The position numbers and the translations under genes are program-made. The notes beneath the pieces were generated by a model. The model had not been told where the DNA came from, made no database searches, and was given only the letters and a program-made list of their open reading frames with translations. A DNA stretch of 64,000 bases, taken from contig NZ_QPEJ01000015.1 of assembly GCF_003335085.1 (NCBI RefSeq), positions 275,912 to 339,911 of the forward strand, given 5' to 3'. Within the stretch, counting starts at the first letter, position 1. Each line of letters begins with the position of its first letter. Of the stretch, positions 8,102 to 18,583 are shown in pieces. This DNA comes from Polaribacter sp. WD7. Lineage in GTDB: Bacteria > Bacteroidota > Bacteroidia > Flavobacteriales > Flavobacteriaceae.

Positions 8102-10087
8102 TTGGCAACTCATAAAAAAAGCATACTCAAAAAATTCTACTTGGTAGGTGCTTTTATGACGCTTTTTTTGATGGCTATTGTATTACGTATATTTAATATT
8201 CAATACAAAGAAGGTGAGAAGTATAGAAAACTTTCTACAGAATTAACTATCAAGCAAGATACTATATACGCTAATAAAGGAAATGTTTATGCATCTGATG
8301 GGAATTTGTTAGCAACATCAATGTCTAAGTTTACCATTAGAATGGATGTTATGGCAGCAGTAATTAACGGAATTTTCGAAAAAAATGTAGCTGCTTTGTC
8401 AAGAGAATTGTCTAAAATGTTTGGCAAGTCGCAACAATACTATCAAAATAAACTAAGAAGGGCTAAGAATAAGAGAAATAGGTATCTGCTTATTGCAAGA
8501 AATGTAGGTTACGTAGATTATTTAAAAATAAAGCAATTTCCAATCTTTAAAGAAGGTGTGTATAAAGGAGGGTTCATTGCAATTCAAAAAACGGTTCGTG
8601 CACATCCTATTGGTAAAATAGCAGAACGAACTATTGGTTATGATGATTATAGGGGTGAAGCTGGTATAGAGGGTGCTTTTGCAGAATTTATGCAAGGCGA
8701 AAACGGTTTGCGATGGAAACAAAAGATTGCAAAAAACCAATGGAAACCTATTAATGATATCAACGAAAAAGAACCTGTAGATGGACATGATATCATTACA
8801 ACTATAGATGTAAATATTCAAGACATCACACATCATGCATTGTTGGGAAGTTTAGAGTATTTTGAAGCAGATCATGGTTGCGCTGTGGTTATGGAGACTG
8901 CAACAGGAGAGGTAAAAGCAATTTCTAATTTAGGAAGAACTTCTAAAGGTACGTATTATGAAAAGAGAAATTATGCGGTTTGGGAGAGTCATGAGCCTGG
9001 TTCTACATTCAAGCTAGCCAGCTTAATGATCGCTTTAGATGATAAAAAAATAGATACATCTACCATTGTTGATACGGAGAAAGGACGAATTTTTATACAT
9101 AAAAAGAAAGTAGAAGACTCTAGAAGAGGTGGCTATGGTAAAATTTCTGCGGCAAGGGTTTTTGAGGTGTCATCCAACGTAGGTATTGTAAAACTCATAA
9201 GAAAACATTATGACAATCAACCAGAAAAATTTATTTCTAAGTTAGAATCGTATGGTTTTACAAAGCCAATCGGTTTTCAAATTAAAGGAGAAGGAAAGCC
9301 ATACGTGCCAAATCCTAAAGATAAAAGTTGGAGTAAAATTTCTTTAGAATGGATGTCTTGGGGTTATGGGGTTTCTGTTACACCAATGCAAACACTAATG
9401 TTTTACAATGCTGTAGCAAATAATGGAATTATGGTAAAGCCAAGATTTATAAAAGAGTTGAGACGAGAAAATAAAACTGAAAAAATCTTTGAAACAGAAG
9501 TTGTAAACCCTCAAATAGCCTCAGACGAAACGTTGAGAAAAATTAGAAAAGTGATGGAAAATGTGGTTGTTAAAGGAACAGCAGATAATATTTACTCTCC
9601 AAACTTTTCTATGGCAGGAAAAACGGGTACTGCCAAAAAAGTTGTAAACGGTATTTATTCTACTAAACATTATGTGGCTTCATTTGCAGGTTTTTTTCCA
9701 GCTGAAAACCCTAAATACTCTTGTATTGTTGTGGTTCATGACCCTAAAAAAGAAAAAGGATATTACGGTGCTACAGTTGCAGCGCCTGTATTTAAAGAAA
9801 TTGCTCAAAAAATATACACCACAACCCCTATAGATAAACAATCTGTAGATGATAAAGTGGAGTTTGCTGTCTTAGAAAATCGATATAAAGAGTTTGATGA
9901 AATTATTCAAAAGACGTACAATAAAATTCCAGATGTAGTGGGTATGTCTGCAATGGATGCGTTGTCTTTGTTAGAAAATATAGGGCTAAAGGTAAAACTT
10001 TATGGAGTAGGAAAAGTGAAGTCTCAATCACTTAAAAAAGGAGAGCAACTCATTAAAGGAAAAACAATTATTTTAAAACTTTCGTAA
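8102..10087 (+). CDS. ftsI: Penicillin-binding protein 3 / septal transpeptidase FtsI
   Basis: 661 residues, class B PBP. There is an N-terminal membrane anchor (FYLVGAFMTLFLMAIVLRIF), a dimerisation domain, and the transpeptidase with Ser301 of STFK, SSN at 357-359 and KTGT at 507-510. The last 60 residues (IPDVVGMSAMDALSLLENIG...) form one PASTA domain, usual in flavobacterial FtsI. The start is TTG at 8102 (MATHKKS), 5 nt after ftsL; no ATG lies nearby. It cross-links septal peptidoglycan together with FtsW. Confidence 0.96.
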   Translation: MATHKKSILKKFYLVGAFMTLFLMAIVLRIFNIQYKEGEKYRKLSTELTIKQDTIYANKGNVYASDGNLLATSMSKFTIRMDVMAAVINGIFEKNVAALSRELSKMFGKSQQYYQNKLRRAKNKRNRYLLIARNVGYVDYLKIKQFPIFKEGVYKGGFIAIQKTVRAHPIGKIAERTIGYDDYRGEAGIEGAFAEFMQGENGLRWKQKIAKNQWKPINDINEKEPVDGHDIITTIDVNIQDITHHALLGSLEYFEADHGCAVVMETATGEVKAISNLGRTSKGTYYEKRNYAVWESHEPGSTFKLASLMIALDDKKIDTSTIVDTEKGRIFIHKKKVEDSRRGGYGKISAARVFEVSSNVGIVKLIRKHYDNQPEKFISKLESYGFTKPIGFQIKGEGKPYVPNPKDKSWSKISLEWMSWGYGVSVTPMQTLMFYNAVANNGIMVKPRFIKELRRENKTEKIFETEVVNPQIASDETLRKIRKVMENVVVKGTADNIYSPNFSMAGKTGTAKKVVNGIYSTKHYVASFAGFFPAENPKYSCIVVVHDPKKEKGYYGATVAAPVFKEIAQKIYTTTPIDKQSVDDKVEFAVLENRYKEFDEIIQKTYNKIPDVVGMSAMDALSLLENIGLKVKLYGVGKVKSQSLKKGEQLIKGKTIILKLS

Positions 10088-10088
10088 G

Positions 10089-11555
10089 CTGAAAAATTTA
10101 AAAGACATATTGTATCAAGTTGGCATTCAACAAGTGTTTGGAGTAACAAATATAGCTGTTAATTCTGTAGTTTTTGATTCTAGAAAAGTAGCTAAGAACG
10201 ATGTTTTTGTTGCTCAAAAAGGGGTAACTGTAGATGGTCATTTATATATTGATAAAGCAATTGGTTTGGGTGCTATAGCTATTGTTTGTGAAGATTTCCC
10301 AAAAGACAAAAAAACAGGTGTTACCTATATACAGGTGTCAGATGCAAATGTTGCATTGGCAGTTTTGGCATCAAATTTTTATGACAACCCTTCTTCTAAA
10401 TTACCATTGATTGGGGTGACAGGAACCAATGGTAAAACAACCGTTACATCACTGTTGTATCAATTATTTAAAAAAGCAGGATATAAAGTTGGCTTATTGT
10501 CTACGGTAAAAATTTTGGTTGACCAAGAAGAGTTTAAAGCAACACATACCACACCAGATTCACTAACAATAAACAGATACCTAGATAAAATGGTAGAGGC
10601 TGGTGTAGATTATTGTTTTATGGAGGTTAGTTCACATGGTATTCATCAAAAAAGAACAGGTGGTTTAACATTTACTGGTGGAATATTTACCAACCTTACT
10701 CACGATCATTTGGATTATCATAAAACATTTGCTGAATATAGAAATGTTAAAAAATATTTTTTTGACAATTTACCAAAATCCGCTTTTGCGTTAACTAATA
10801 TTGATGATAAAAACGGCGATTTTATGTTGCAAAACACAAGAGCTAAAAAATATAGCTATGCCGCAAAAACAATAGCAGATTACAAAGTTAAAATTTTAGA
10901 AAAACAATTTTCAGGAAGCTTATTAAAGTTGAATGATATTGAGGTTTGGACAAAATTAATAGGCGGTTTTAATGCCTATAATTTACTTGCAATATACGCA
11001 ACAGCAGAATTGTTAGGTTTAGAAAAATTAGAAATCCTTAGAATTATAAGTCAGTTAGAAAATGTAAGTGGTCGTTTTGAGTATGTGGTTTCAAATGATA
11101 ATATTACGGCTATCGTAGATTATGCACATACACCAGATGCTTTAAAAAATGTGTTGGAAACCATCAATTCTATACGAACTGGTAACGAAAAATTAATCAC
11201 AGTTGTGGGTTGCGGAGGAGATAGAGATAAAACCAAAAGGGCTAAAATGGCAAATATTGCTTCCCAATTAAGTAATCAAGCCATTTTTACCTCAGATAAT
11301 CCAAGAACTGAAAACCCGCAAGCCATTATTGACGAAATGGAAAATGGGGTGCCTGCTGAAAACTATAAAAAAACAATATCCATTTTAGATAGAAGACAAG
11401 CAATAAAAACGGCTTGTAAATTTTCTGAAAGCGGAGATATTATTCTAATTGCTGGAAAAGGACATGAAAATTATCAAGAAGTAAATGGGGTGCGTTTTCA
11501 TTTTGATGATTTAGAAGAAGTAACTCATTGTTTCAATCAACTAAAAAACACCTAA
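10089..11555 (+). CDS. murE: UDP-MurNAc-tripeptide synthetase MurE
   Basis: Mur ligase with the ATP loop [14 protein letters not shown], the carbamylated-Lys region and the C-terminal motif DNPRTENP, which marks enzymes that add meso-diaminopimelate. The first standard start is TTG at 10110, but the seven codons before it read KNLKDI after a CTG at 10089. That gives the family-like N-terminus (M)[10 protein letters not shown]. An in-frame stop lies at 10074-10076, so CTG is the only plausible upstream start; 488 residues from CTG, 481 from TTG. It starts 1 nt after the ftsI stop and ends 1 nt before mraY. Confidence 0.93.
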   Translation: MKNLKDILYQVGIQQVFGVTNIAVNSVVFDSRKVAKNDVFVAQKGVTVDGHLYIDKAIGLGAIAIVCEDFPKDKKTGVTYIQVSDANVALAVLASNFYDNPSSKLPLIGVTGTNGKTTVTSLLYQLFKKAGYKVGLLSTVKILVDQEEFKATHTTPDSLTINRYLDKMVEAGVDYCFMEVSSHGIHQKRTGGLTFTGGIFTNLTHDHLDYHKTFAEYRNVKKYFFDNLPKSAFALTNIDDKNGDFMLQNTRAKKYSYAAKTIADYKVKILEKQFSGSLLKLNDIEVWTKLIGGFNAYNLLAIYATAELLGLEKLEILRIISQLENVSGRFEYVVSNDNITAIVDYAHTPDALKNVLETINSIRTGNEKLITVVGCGGDRDKTKRAKMANIASQLSNQAIFTSDNPRTENPQAIIDEMENGVPAENYKKTISILDRRQAIKTACKFSESGDIILIAGKGHENYQEVNGVRFHFDDLEEVTHCFNQLKNT

Positions 11556-11556
11556 A

Positions 11557-12783
11557 ATGCTGTATTATTTATTCGAATATCTAGAAAGTCAATTTAGTTT
11601 CCCAGGAGCTAGTGTATTTCAATTTATCACGTTTAGGGCAGCTGCAGCATTTGTTCTATCAATACTGATTTCTGCTATCTATGGTAAAAGAATAATCAAT
11701 TTTTTAAGAAAACAACAAGTAGGAGAAACTGTTCGTGATTTAGGTTTAGAGGGTCAAAAACAAAAAACAGGTACACCAACAATGGGTGGAATAATAATTA
11801 TTCTAGCAACCTTAATTCCTGTTATACTGCTTACTAAATTAGATAATATTTACATAATACTGTTAATTATTACAACAGTTTGGATGGGGTTAATTGGGTT
11901 TTTAGATGATTATATAAAAGTATTTAAAAAAGACAAAGAAGGTTTAAAGGGTAAATTTAAGGTTTTAGGGCAAGTGGGGTTAGGTGTAATTGTTGGGTCT
12001 TTATTGTATTTTAATGAAGGTGTAACTATAAAAGAGCAACTTCCTGCAGAACAGCAGATTTTTCAGGAAAATGGACGAAAAAAAGTTTTTGGAGAAGCTC
12101 ATAAATCTACCAAAACAACAGTTCCTTTTTTTAAAAATAACGAGTTAGAATACGCAAAAGTACTAAGTTTTTTAGGTGATGGATATGAAAAGTATGGATG
12201 GATTGTTTTCATTTTTATAACGGTATTTATTGTAACAGGTATCTCAAATGGTGCCAATTTAACAGACGGTATAGATGGTTTGGCAGCAGGGTCTTCAGCT
12301 ATAATGGTAGTCACATTGGCTGTTTTTGCGTGGGTGTCTGGTAATATCATATTTGCAGATTATTTAGATGTAATGTACATACCAGATTCAGGAGAAATGA
12401 CGGTTTTTATTCTTGCTTTTGCGGGGGCTTTAATAGGTTTTTTATGGTATAACACATACCCAGCTCAAGTGTTTATGGGAGATACAGGAAGTTTAACTAT
12501 TGGCGGTATTATTGCTGTAATAGCTATTGCTATTCGTAAAGAGTTGTTATTGCCTATTCTAGCAGGAATTTTTGTGGTAGAAAATTTATCGGTAATTCTT
12601 CAGGTTTCTTGGTTTAAATACACAAAAAAGAAATTTGGAGAAGGAAGACGAATTTTTAAGATGTCGCCCTTACATCATCATTATCAGAAATTAAGTTATC
12701 ATGAAAGTAAAATTGTAGTTCGTTTTTGGATTGTCGGTATTTTACTAGCGGTAGTTTCTATAGCAACATTGAAATTGAGGTAA
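11557..12783 (+). CDS. mraY: Phospho-N-acetylmuramoyl-pentapeptide-transferase MraY
   Basis: A polytopic protein of 408 residues with about ten membrane helices. Family motifs are [31 protein letters not shown] (the DDxxK active site), [28 protein letters not shown] and the cytoplasmic HHHYQ near the end. It makes lipid I from UDP-MurNAc-pentapeptide and undecaprenyl phosphate. It is longer than the roughly 360-residue E. coli enzyme because of a loop of about 50 residues ([17 protein letters not shown]...), typical of Bacteroidota. Its stop abuts the murD ATG. Confidence 0.97.
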   Translation: MLYYLFEYLESQFSFPGASVFQFITFRAAAAFVLSILISAIYGKRIINFLRKQQVGETVRDLGLEGQKQKTGTPTMGGIIIILATLIPVILLTKLDNIYIILLIITTVWMGLIGFLDDYIKVFKKDKEGLKGKFKVLGQVGLGVIVGSLLYFNEGVTIKEQLPAEQQIFQENGRKKVFGEAHKSTKTTVPFFKNNELEYAKVLSFLGDGYEKYGWIVFIFITVFIVTGISNGANLTDGIDGLAAGSSAIMVVTLAVFAWVSGNIIFADYLDVMYIPDSGEMTVFILAFAGALIGFLWYNTYPAQVFMGDTGSLTIGGIIAVIAIAIRKELLLPILAGIFVVENLSVILQVSWFKYTKKKFGEGRRIFKMSPLHHHYQKLSYHESKIVVRFWIVGILLAVVSIATLKLR

Positions 12784-14118
12784 ATGAAACGATTGGTAAT
12801 TCTTGGAGGAGGAGAAAGCGGTGTAGGTACAGCCATTTTGGGTAAACAAAAAGGTTATGAAGTTTTTGTGTCTGATAAAGGAGAAATAGCATCAAACTAT
12901 AAAAAAGTTCTTATACATAATGAAATAGATTTTGAGGAAAAACAACACACAGAAAGCAAAATCATAAACGCAGATGTGGTCATGAAAAGTCCTGGTATTC
13001 CAGAGAAAGTTCCTTTAGTTGTTATGTTAAAAAGATTAGCTATACCTGTAATTTCAGAAATAGAATTTGCTGCAAAGTATACAGATGCTACACTTATAAC
13101 AATTACAGGCTCTAACGGAAAAACAACTACAACACTGCTAACGCATCATATTTTAAAAAATGCAGGGTTAAATGTTGGTATTGCAGGTAATATAGGGGTA
13201 AGTTTTGCGCAACAAGTTGCTGAACAAACCTATAAAAACTATGTTTTAGAGATAAGTAGTTTTCAGTTAGATGGTATTAAAGAGTTTAACAGCCATATTG
13301 CAATTTTAACCAATATTACACCAGACCATTTAGATAGATATGAATATGATTTTAACAAATATGTAGCTTCAAAATTTAACATTACTAAAAATCAAAAACC
13401 AACCGATTATTTAATTTATGATGCAGATGATGAAGTAATTAATACTTGGTTACAAACAAATAAAACAACAGCAAAATTAGTTCCTTTTTCAATTGAAAAA
13501 GAATTGAAATTTGGAGCTTACGTAAAAGACAACAATATAATAATCAACATAAACAAAGAAAAAATAATTATGCCACTATCCACCTTATCAGTAAAAGGAA
13601 AACACAATACAAAAAATGCTATGGCAGCTACAATGGCTGCGCAATTATTAAAAGTTCGAAAAGAATCTATCAAAGAAAGTTTGTCAAGTTTTGAAGGTGC
13701 AGAACACCGTCTTGAAAATGTTGTAAAATTAAGAGATGTTCAATACATAAACGATTCTAAAGCTACCAATGTTAATGCAACTTTTTATGCTTTAGAATGT
13801 ATGGATAGGCCAACTGTTTGGATAGTAGGAGGTGTAGATAAAGGAAATGATTATAATGATTTGCTAGCTTTAGTAAGAGAGAAGGTAAAAGCAATTGTGT
13901 GTTTGGGTACAGATAATGACAAAATAAAAAACACATTTGGTAATGTGGTAGATATTATAGTTGAAACAGCAGGAGCAGAAGAGGCTGTAAAAGTATCTCA
14001 TAAACTAGCAGAAAAAGGAGATGCTGTTCTGTTATCACCTGCGTGTGCAAGTTTTGATTTGTTCGAGAATTATGAGGATAGAGGACGTCAGTTCAAAAAA
14101 GCAGTAAGAAATTTATAG
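12784..14118 (+). CDS. murD: UDP-N-acetylmuramoyl-L-alanine--D-glutamate ligase MurD
   Basis: A Mur ligase of 444 residues: N-terminal Rossmann-like VILGGGESGVGTAILGK, ATP loop TITGSNGKTTTTLLTH, central domain with NITPDHLDRY, and C-terminal domain with YINDSKATN and LLSPACASFD. It adds D-Glu to UDP-MurNAc-L-Ala. Followed by a 90-nt gap, the longest between mur/fts genes up to murC, which holds a palindromic repeat (14177-14200). Confidence 0.97.
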   Translation: MKRLVILGGGESGVGTAILGKQKGYEVFVSDKGEIASNYKKVLIHNEIDFEEKQHTESKIINADVVMKSPGIPEKVPLVVMLKRLAIPVISEIEFAAKYTDATLITITGSNGKTTTTLLTHHILKNAGLNVGIAGNIGVSFAQQVAEQTYKNYVLEISSFQLDGIKEFNSHIAILTNITPDHLDRYEYDFNKYVASKFNITKNQKPTDYLIYDADDEVINTWLQTNKTTAKLVPFSIEKELKFGAYVKDNNIIININKEKIIMPLSTLSVKGKHNTKNAMAATMAAQLLKVRKESIKESLSSFEGAEHRLENVVKLRDVQYINDSKATNVNATFYALECMDRPTVWIVGGVDKGNDYNDLLALVREKVKAIVCLGTDNDKIKNTFGNVVDIIVETAGAEEAVKVSHKLAEKGDAVLLSPACASFDLFENYEDRGRQFKKAVRNL

Positions 14119-14176
14119 TATATTATGATTTCTGCTTAGGTAAGATATAATCATTAAAAAGAAATATATTAATATA

Positions 14177-14200
14177 ATTCCTGTTTTCACAGGAATGACA
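14177..14200. repeat. Short palindromic REP-like repeat between murD and ftsW
   Basis: ATTCCTGT (14177-14184) and ACAGGAAT (14189-14196) form a perfect 8-bp inverted repeat with a 4-nt loop, followed by GAC. The consensus core ATTCCTG...CAGGAATGAC is a dispersed palindrome seen in many bacterial genomes, with the tell-tale translation VIPVKTGI on the opposite strand. It occupies the only sizeable gap in this part of the dcw cluster. Confidence 0.6.
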
Positions 14201-14208
14201 AAAAAGAA

Positions 14209-15435
14209 ATGAAAACCATATTTCAACATATAAAAGGAGATAAAACTATTTGGGCAATAGTGGCTATTTTGGCAATATTCTCGTTTATGCCAGTGTATAG
14301 CGCAAGCACAAACCTGGTGTATGTTGTGGGATTTGGTTCTACTTTTGGCCATTTGATTAAGCATATTGTCTTACTGTTTTTTGGTTTTTTAATAATCTAT
14401 GGTGTACATAAAATTCCGTATAGATATTTCTCTGGCGGATCAGTTATAATGCTTCCTGTAGTTATTATTTTATTGATATTTACTTTGGCACAAGGAACAA
14501 CAATAGGAGGCGCAAATGCAAGTAGATGGATTAGGATAGGTGGTATTGGTTTTCAACCTTCTACATTAGCTAGTTTGGTTTTAATGGCTTATGTGGCTAG
14601 GTATTTGGCAAAAAATAAGGAAAAAGAAATTAATTTTAAAGAAAGTATGTGGCAATTGTGGTTGCCTGTATCAATGGTTTTGTTATTAATTTTGCCAGCA
14701 AACTTTTCTACAGCAGCTATCATTTTTATGATGATTTTGGTTGTTGCTTTTTTAGGAGGATATCCGTTGAAGTACTTAGGTTTTATTTTAGGATCTGGCA
14801 TAGTGGCATTGTCTATCTTTATTTTAATTGCTAAAGCTTTTCCAGATGCAATGCCTAATAGGGTACAAACTTGGGAAAATAGAATTTCTAGATTTTTTCC
14901 TTCAAAAGAAGAAGAGAGCCAAAAAAAAGGAACGCAGCATAATATAAAAAGAACTGAAAATTATCAGGTAGAAAAAGCAAAAATAGCTATTGCTACTGGT
15001 GGAGTTTTAGGGCTTGGTCCAGGAAAAAGTATACAAAAAAACTTCTTATATGCATCAGAGTCTGATTTTATTTTTGCCATTATAGTTGAAGAATATGGTT
15101 TGGTTGGTGGCTTTTTAATTGTCTCTATTTACTTTATTTTACTATTTAGAATTTTTGTGGTCGTAAAAAAAACAACTACAATTTTTGGAACATTGTTGGT
15201 GCTTGGTTTAGGAATTCCAATTATTGCTCAAGCAACTATAAATATGGCAGTTGCAACTAATTTGTTTCCTGTGACGGGGCAGACATTACCGTTAATTAGT
15301 AGTGGAGGAACGTCCATTTGGATGACCTGTGTAGCACTTGGAATTATTTTGAGCGTTAGTACATCTAAACAAGAAACAGAAGAAGATATTTTAGATGATA
15401 ACCCTTTAGACATATTGCATGAAACAATCGATTAA
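14209..15435 (+). CDS. ftsW: Septal peptidoglycan polymerase FtsW (SEDS family)
   Basis: A SEDS protein of 408 residues with about ten membrane helices. Recognisable are [19 protein letters not shown] in the large loop, the periplasmic loop with the conserved [13 protein letters not shown], and PLISSGGTS near the end. FtsW polymerises septal glycan strands with FtsI. A charged insertion near 225-245 ([14 protein letters not shown]) is expected in the large periplasmic loop. Its last 17 nt overlap murG. Confidence 0.96.
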   Translation: MKTIFQHIKGDKTIWAIVAILAIFSFMPVYSASTNLVYVVGFGSTFGHLIKHIVLLFFGFLIIYGVHKIPYRYFSGGSVIMLPVVIILLIFTLAQGTTIGGANASRWIRIGGIGFQPSTLASLVLMAYVARYLAKNKEKEINFKESMWQLWLPVSMVLLLILPANFSTAAIIFMMILVVAFLGGYPLKYLGFILGSGIVALSIFILIAKAFPDAMPNRVQTWENRISRFFPSKEEESQKKGTQHNIKRTENYQVEKAKIAIATGGVLGLGPGKSIQKNFLYASESDFIFAIIVEEYGLVGGFLIVSIYFILLFRIFVVVKKTTTIFGTLLVLGLGIPIIAQATINMAVATNLFPVTGQTLPLISSGGTSIWMTCVALGIILSVSTSKQETEEDILDDNPLDILHETID

Positions 15436-16513
15436 CATACTAATTTCTGGAGGTGGAACAGGGGGGCATATTTACCCTGCTATCGCCATTGCAAACGAAT
15501 TGAAATTGCGTTTCCCTGATGCCAATTTTTTATTTGTTGGTGCAAAAGATAAAATGGAGATGGAAAAAGTGCCTCAAGCAGGTTATGAAATTAAAGGATT
15601 GTGGATTTCAGGAATTCAACGAAAAGCAATTATAGATAATTTTTCATTTCCTTTTAAAATGATAAATAGTTTGTCTAAAGCAGCAAAAATAATTAGACAA
15701 TTTAAACCAGACGTTGCTATAGGTACTGGAGGTTTTGCAAGTGGACCAACATTAATTATGGCAAATAGAAAAGGAATTCCCACTCTAATTCAAGAACAAA
15801 ATTCTTATCCAGGAATAACCAATAAATTACTTGGAAAAAGAGCGCATAAAATCTGTGTGGCTTATGATCATTTAGAACGTTTTTTTCCGGCCAACAAAAT
15901 TGTAAAAACAGGAAACCCTGTTCGTCAAGACTTGTTGTCTATTCACTCTAAAACAGAAGAAGGCAAGTTGTTCTTTGATTTAGGAAGAGATACAAAAACA
16001 TTGTTGATTTTAGGGGGTAGTTTAGGAGCTAAAGCAATAAACCAGTTGATAGAAAAAAATTTAGAATTTTTTAAAAAACAAGATGTACAGATAATTTGGC
16101 AGTGCGGAAAATCGTATTATCAAGAGTATAAAAAATATAATGATTTAGAACATGTGCAAGTTCACGAATTTTTAAATAGAATGGATTTGGCTTATGCCGC
16201 TGCAGATATTATTGTTTCTAGGTCTGGTGCAAGTTCTGTTTCTGAATTATGTATAGTTGGTAAACCAGTAATCTTTATCCCTTCACCTAACGTGGCAGAA
16301 GATCATCAAACTAAAAATGCCAAAGCAATAGCAGATCAGCATGGGGCATTACTGTTAAAAGAAAGTGAGTTAGGTACCTTTCCAATTGTATTTGAAACTT
16401 TACTAAAAGATAAAGGAAAACAAGAGCACCTTTCAGAAAATATACACGAATTGGCGCTACCAGGAGCAACAACTGATATTGTAAACGAAATCGAAAAGCT
16501 ATTAAAAAATTGA
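15419..16513 (+). CDS. murG: UDP-GlcNAc:undecaprenyl-PP-MurNAc-pentapeptide GlcNAc transferase MurG
   Basis: 364 residues of a GT28 enzyme: [20 protein letters not shown] (G-loop 1), [33 protein letters not shown] (G-loop 2) and the UDP-sugar site [11 protein letters not shown]. It converts lipid I to lipid II at the inner face of the membrane. The ATG lies inside the ftsW end and the TGA overlaps the TTG start of murC as TTGA, so the three genes are translationally coupled. Confidence 0.97.
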   Translation: MKQSINILISGGGTGGHIYPAIAIANELKLRFPDANFLFVGAKDKMEMEKVPQAGYEIKGLWISGIQRKAIIDNFSFPFKMINSLSKAAKIIRQFKPDVAIGTGGFASGPTLIMANRKGIPTLIQEQNSYPGITNKLLGKRAHKICVAYDHLERFFPANKIVKTGNPVRQDLLSIHSKTEEGKLFFDLGRDTKTLLILGGSLGAKAINQLIEKNLEFFKKQDVQIIWQCGKSYYQEYKKYNDLEHVQVHEFLNRMDLAYAAADIIVSRSGASSVSELCIVGKPVIFIPSPNVAEDHQTKNAKAIADQHGALLLKESELGTFPIVFETLLKDKGKQEHLSENIHELALPGATTDIVNEIEKLLKN

Positions 16514-17862
16514 AATTAAACAGCATACATACTATTTATTTTTTAGGCATTGGAGGTATAGGAATGAGTGCAATTGCTCGTTATTTTATAGCGAATGGAA
16601 AACAGGTTTCGGGTTATGATAAAACAGCTTCTCCTATAACCAAAGATTTAGAAAAATTGGGGGTGGTAGTTCATTTTGATGAAGCCTTAGCTAGTATTCC
16701 TATATCATATTTAAATAATAAAAAAACACTGGTTGTGTACACACCTGCTATTTCAAAAGAAAATACGGCGTTGACATATTTTATAGACAACAATTTTACC
16801 GTGCTAAAAAGAGCTGACATTCTTGGAGAAATTACCAAAACAACGTTTTGTTTGGCAGTTGCAGGTACACACGGTAAAACTACCACGTCATCTATTTTAG
16901 GCCATATAATGGTTCAAGAAAAGGCTACTTCATTTTTAGGAGGAATAGCAGAGAATTACAATTCTAATCTAATTTTGGGAGAAGATAAAGTTAGCGTTGT
17001 AGAGGCTGATGAATTTGATCGTTCGTTTTTAAAACTAAATCCAGATATAGCATGTGTAACGTCTATGGATGACGATCATTTGGATATTTACGGAGAACCA
17101 GAAGCCCTTAAAGAGTCTTTTATAGCTTTTGCAAACAAGGTTTCTAATACGCTAGTTGTAGCTAAAGGGTTGCCGCTTAAAGGGCTTACTTATGCTGTTG
17201 AAGAAGCAGCGGATTATGAAGCTTTTAATGTTAAAATAGAAAAAGGAAAATATGTTTTTGATGTAAAAACACCAACATCACAAATACAAAATATTCAATT
17301 TCATTTGCCAGGTAAGCATAATGTAATGAATGCTTTGGCTGCCTTAGCTATGGCAGATGTTTATGGTGTTTCTTTAGAAAAGATAAAAAATAGTTTAGCT
17401 ACTTTTAAAGGTGTAATGCGTCGTTTTTCATATAAAATTAAAACAGATGATTTTGTTTTGATAGACGATTATGCACATCATCCAACAGAAATTAATGCCG
17501 TAGAAAATGCTGTGAGAGAAATGTATCCTAATAAAAAGGTTATGGTAGTTTTTCAACCACATTTGTTTTCTAGAACACAAGATTTTATTGATGATTTTGC
17601 TACTGCTTTATCAAAGTTTGATGAGGTAGTTTTATTAGATATTTACCCAGCTAGAGAACAACCGATAAAAGGTGTGAGTTCTAACTGGTTGTTACAGAGG
17701 ATGGATCATCAACATAAAAAATTAAGTCAAAAAGAAAATATTGTAAAAGATATTAAGAACTCTAGAGCAGAAGTAGTTGTAATGTTAGGAGCAGGAGATA
17801 TAGGAGTGTTGATTAATGAGGTTACTCAAGAACTTTTAAAAACAAAGGTAAATGAAGTTTAA
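16510..17862 (+). CDS. murC: UDP-N-acetylmuramate--L-alanine ligase MurC
   Basis: A 450-residue Mur ligase with [17 protein letters not shown], the ATP loop [25 protein letters not shown], the [11 protein letters not shown] segment and the C-terminal [10 protein letters not shown] with [10 protein letters not shown]. It adds L-Ala to UDP-MurNAc. The start codon is TTG at 16510 inside the murG stop; the next ATG (16564) would cut off the nucleotide-binding glycines. It overlaps ftsQ by 11 nt. Confidence 0.97.
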   Translation: MKLNSIHTIYFLGIGGIGMSAIARYFIANGKQVSGYDKTASPITKDLEKLGVVVHFDEALASIPISYLNNKKTLVVYTPAISKENTALTYFIDNNFTVLKRADILGEITKTTFCLAVAGTHGKTTTSSILGHIMVQEKATSFLGGIAENYNSNLILGEDKVSVVEADEFDRSFLKLNPDIACVTSMDDDHLDIYGEPEALKESFIAFANKVSNTLVVAKGLPLKGLTYAVEEAADYEAFNVKIEKGKYVFDVKTPTSQIQNIQFHLPGKHNVMNALAALAMADVYGVSLEKIKNSLATFKGVMRRFSYKIKTDDFVLIDDYAHHPTEINAVENAVREMYPNKKVMVVFQPHLFSRTQDFIDDFATALSKFDEVVLLDIYPAREQPIKGVSSNWLLQRMDHQHKKLSQKENIVKDIKNSRAEVVVMLGAGDIGVLINEVTQELLKTKVNEV

Positions 17863-18577
17863 AAAGACCTTAAAATACATAACATTCCTTTTGATGATAA
17901 TAGGTTTGACGTTTTTGTATAGTTTTTCGGTAAAGCGAAATGCAGCAAAAAAAATTGAGAAAATAGTAGTGGAATTTGAAGCAGGAGTCAACAATTTTTT
18001 AACGCATGAGATGGTTAATAAATTGTTAATACAAAATGATACAACCTTGAAAAACCAAGCAAAAACTGTAATAGATTTATATAGTTTAGAGAACAACGTG
18101 CTTAAAAATCCATATGTAGAAAATGCATCTGTTTTTTTAACCATAGATGGTACACTAAAATCAATAATAAAACAACGTACACCTATTGCAAGAATTATGA
18201 GTAATAATTCTTCGTATTATATTGATAAAGAAGGGGTAAAGGTGCCTTTGTCAGATTTGCATTCTGCAAGAGTATTGTTGATTACAGGAGTAAATATGAG
18301 TGAAGATATTAAAGAGATATTACCATTGTTAGCTATCATTTTAGAAGATAATTTTCTAAAAAAAGAAGTAGTGGGTATTCATAAAAAGGAAGGAGAAGAG
18401 TATCAATTTTCCGTTAGAAGTGGAGATTATAAAATTGATTTTGGAACGTTGGCAGAAATTGAAGTAAAATTTAAAAAATTAAAAGCGTTTTATAACAAAG
18501 CATTTTTAGACAAAACGATAGAAAATTATAAAACGATTAATGTAAAATATCACAACCAAGTTGTGTGCACAAAATAA
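17852..18577 (+). CDS. ftsQ: Cell division protein FtsQ
   Basis: 241 residues with one membrane helix near the N-terminus (ITFLLMIIGLTFLYSFSVK). A periplasmic POTRA-like region follows, in which NNVLKNPYVENASVFLTIDGTLKSIIKQRTP matches the FtsQ pattern of an encoded helix, a strand and QRxP. The weak conservation is usual in Bacteroidota; the place between murC and ftsA supports the call. FtsQ recruits FtsL and FtsB-type proteins to the septum. Confidence 0.92.
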   Translation: MKFKKTLKYITFLLMIIGLTFLYSFSVKRNAAKKIEKIVVEFEAGVNNFLTHEMVNKLLIQNDTTLKNQAKTVIDLYSLENNVLKNPYVENASVFLTIDGTLKSIIKQRTPIARIMSNNSSYYIDKEGVKVPLSDLHSARVLLITGVNMSEDIKEILPLLAIILEDNFLKKEVVGIHKKEGEEYQFSVRSGDYKIDFGTLAEIEVKFKKLKAFYNKAFLDKTIENYKTINVKYHNQVVCTK

Positions 18578-18583
18578 ATCAAA

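Noticed and set aside
14113..14364. Minus-strand ORF over the ftsW start
   Set aside because: Its only distinctive phrase, VIPVKTGI, comes from the palindromic repeat at 14177-14200; the rest is a shadow of ftsW.
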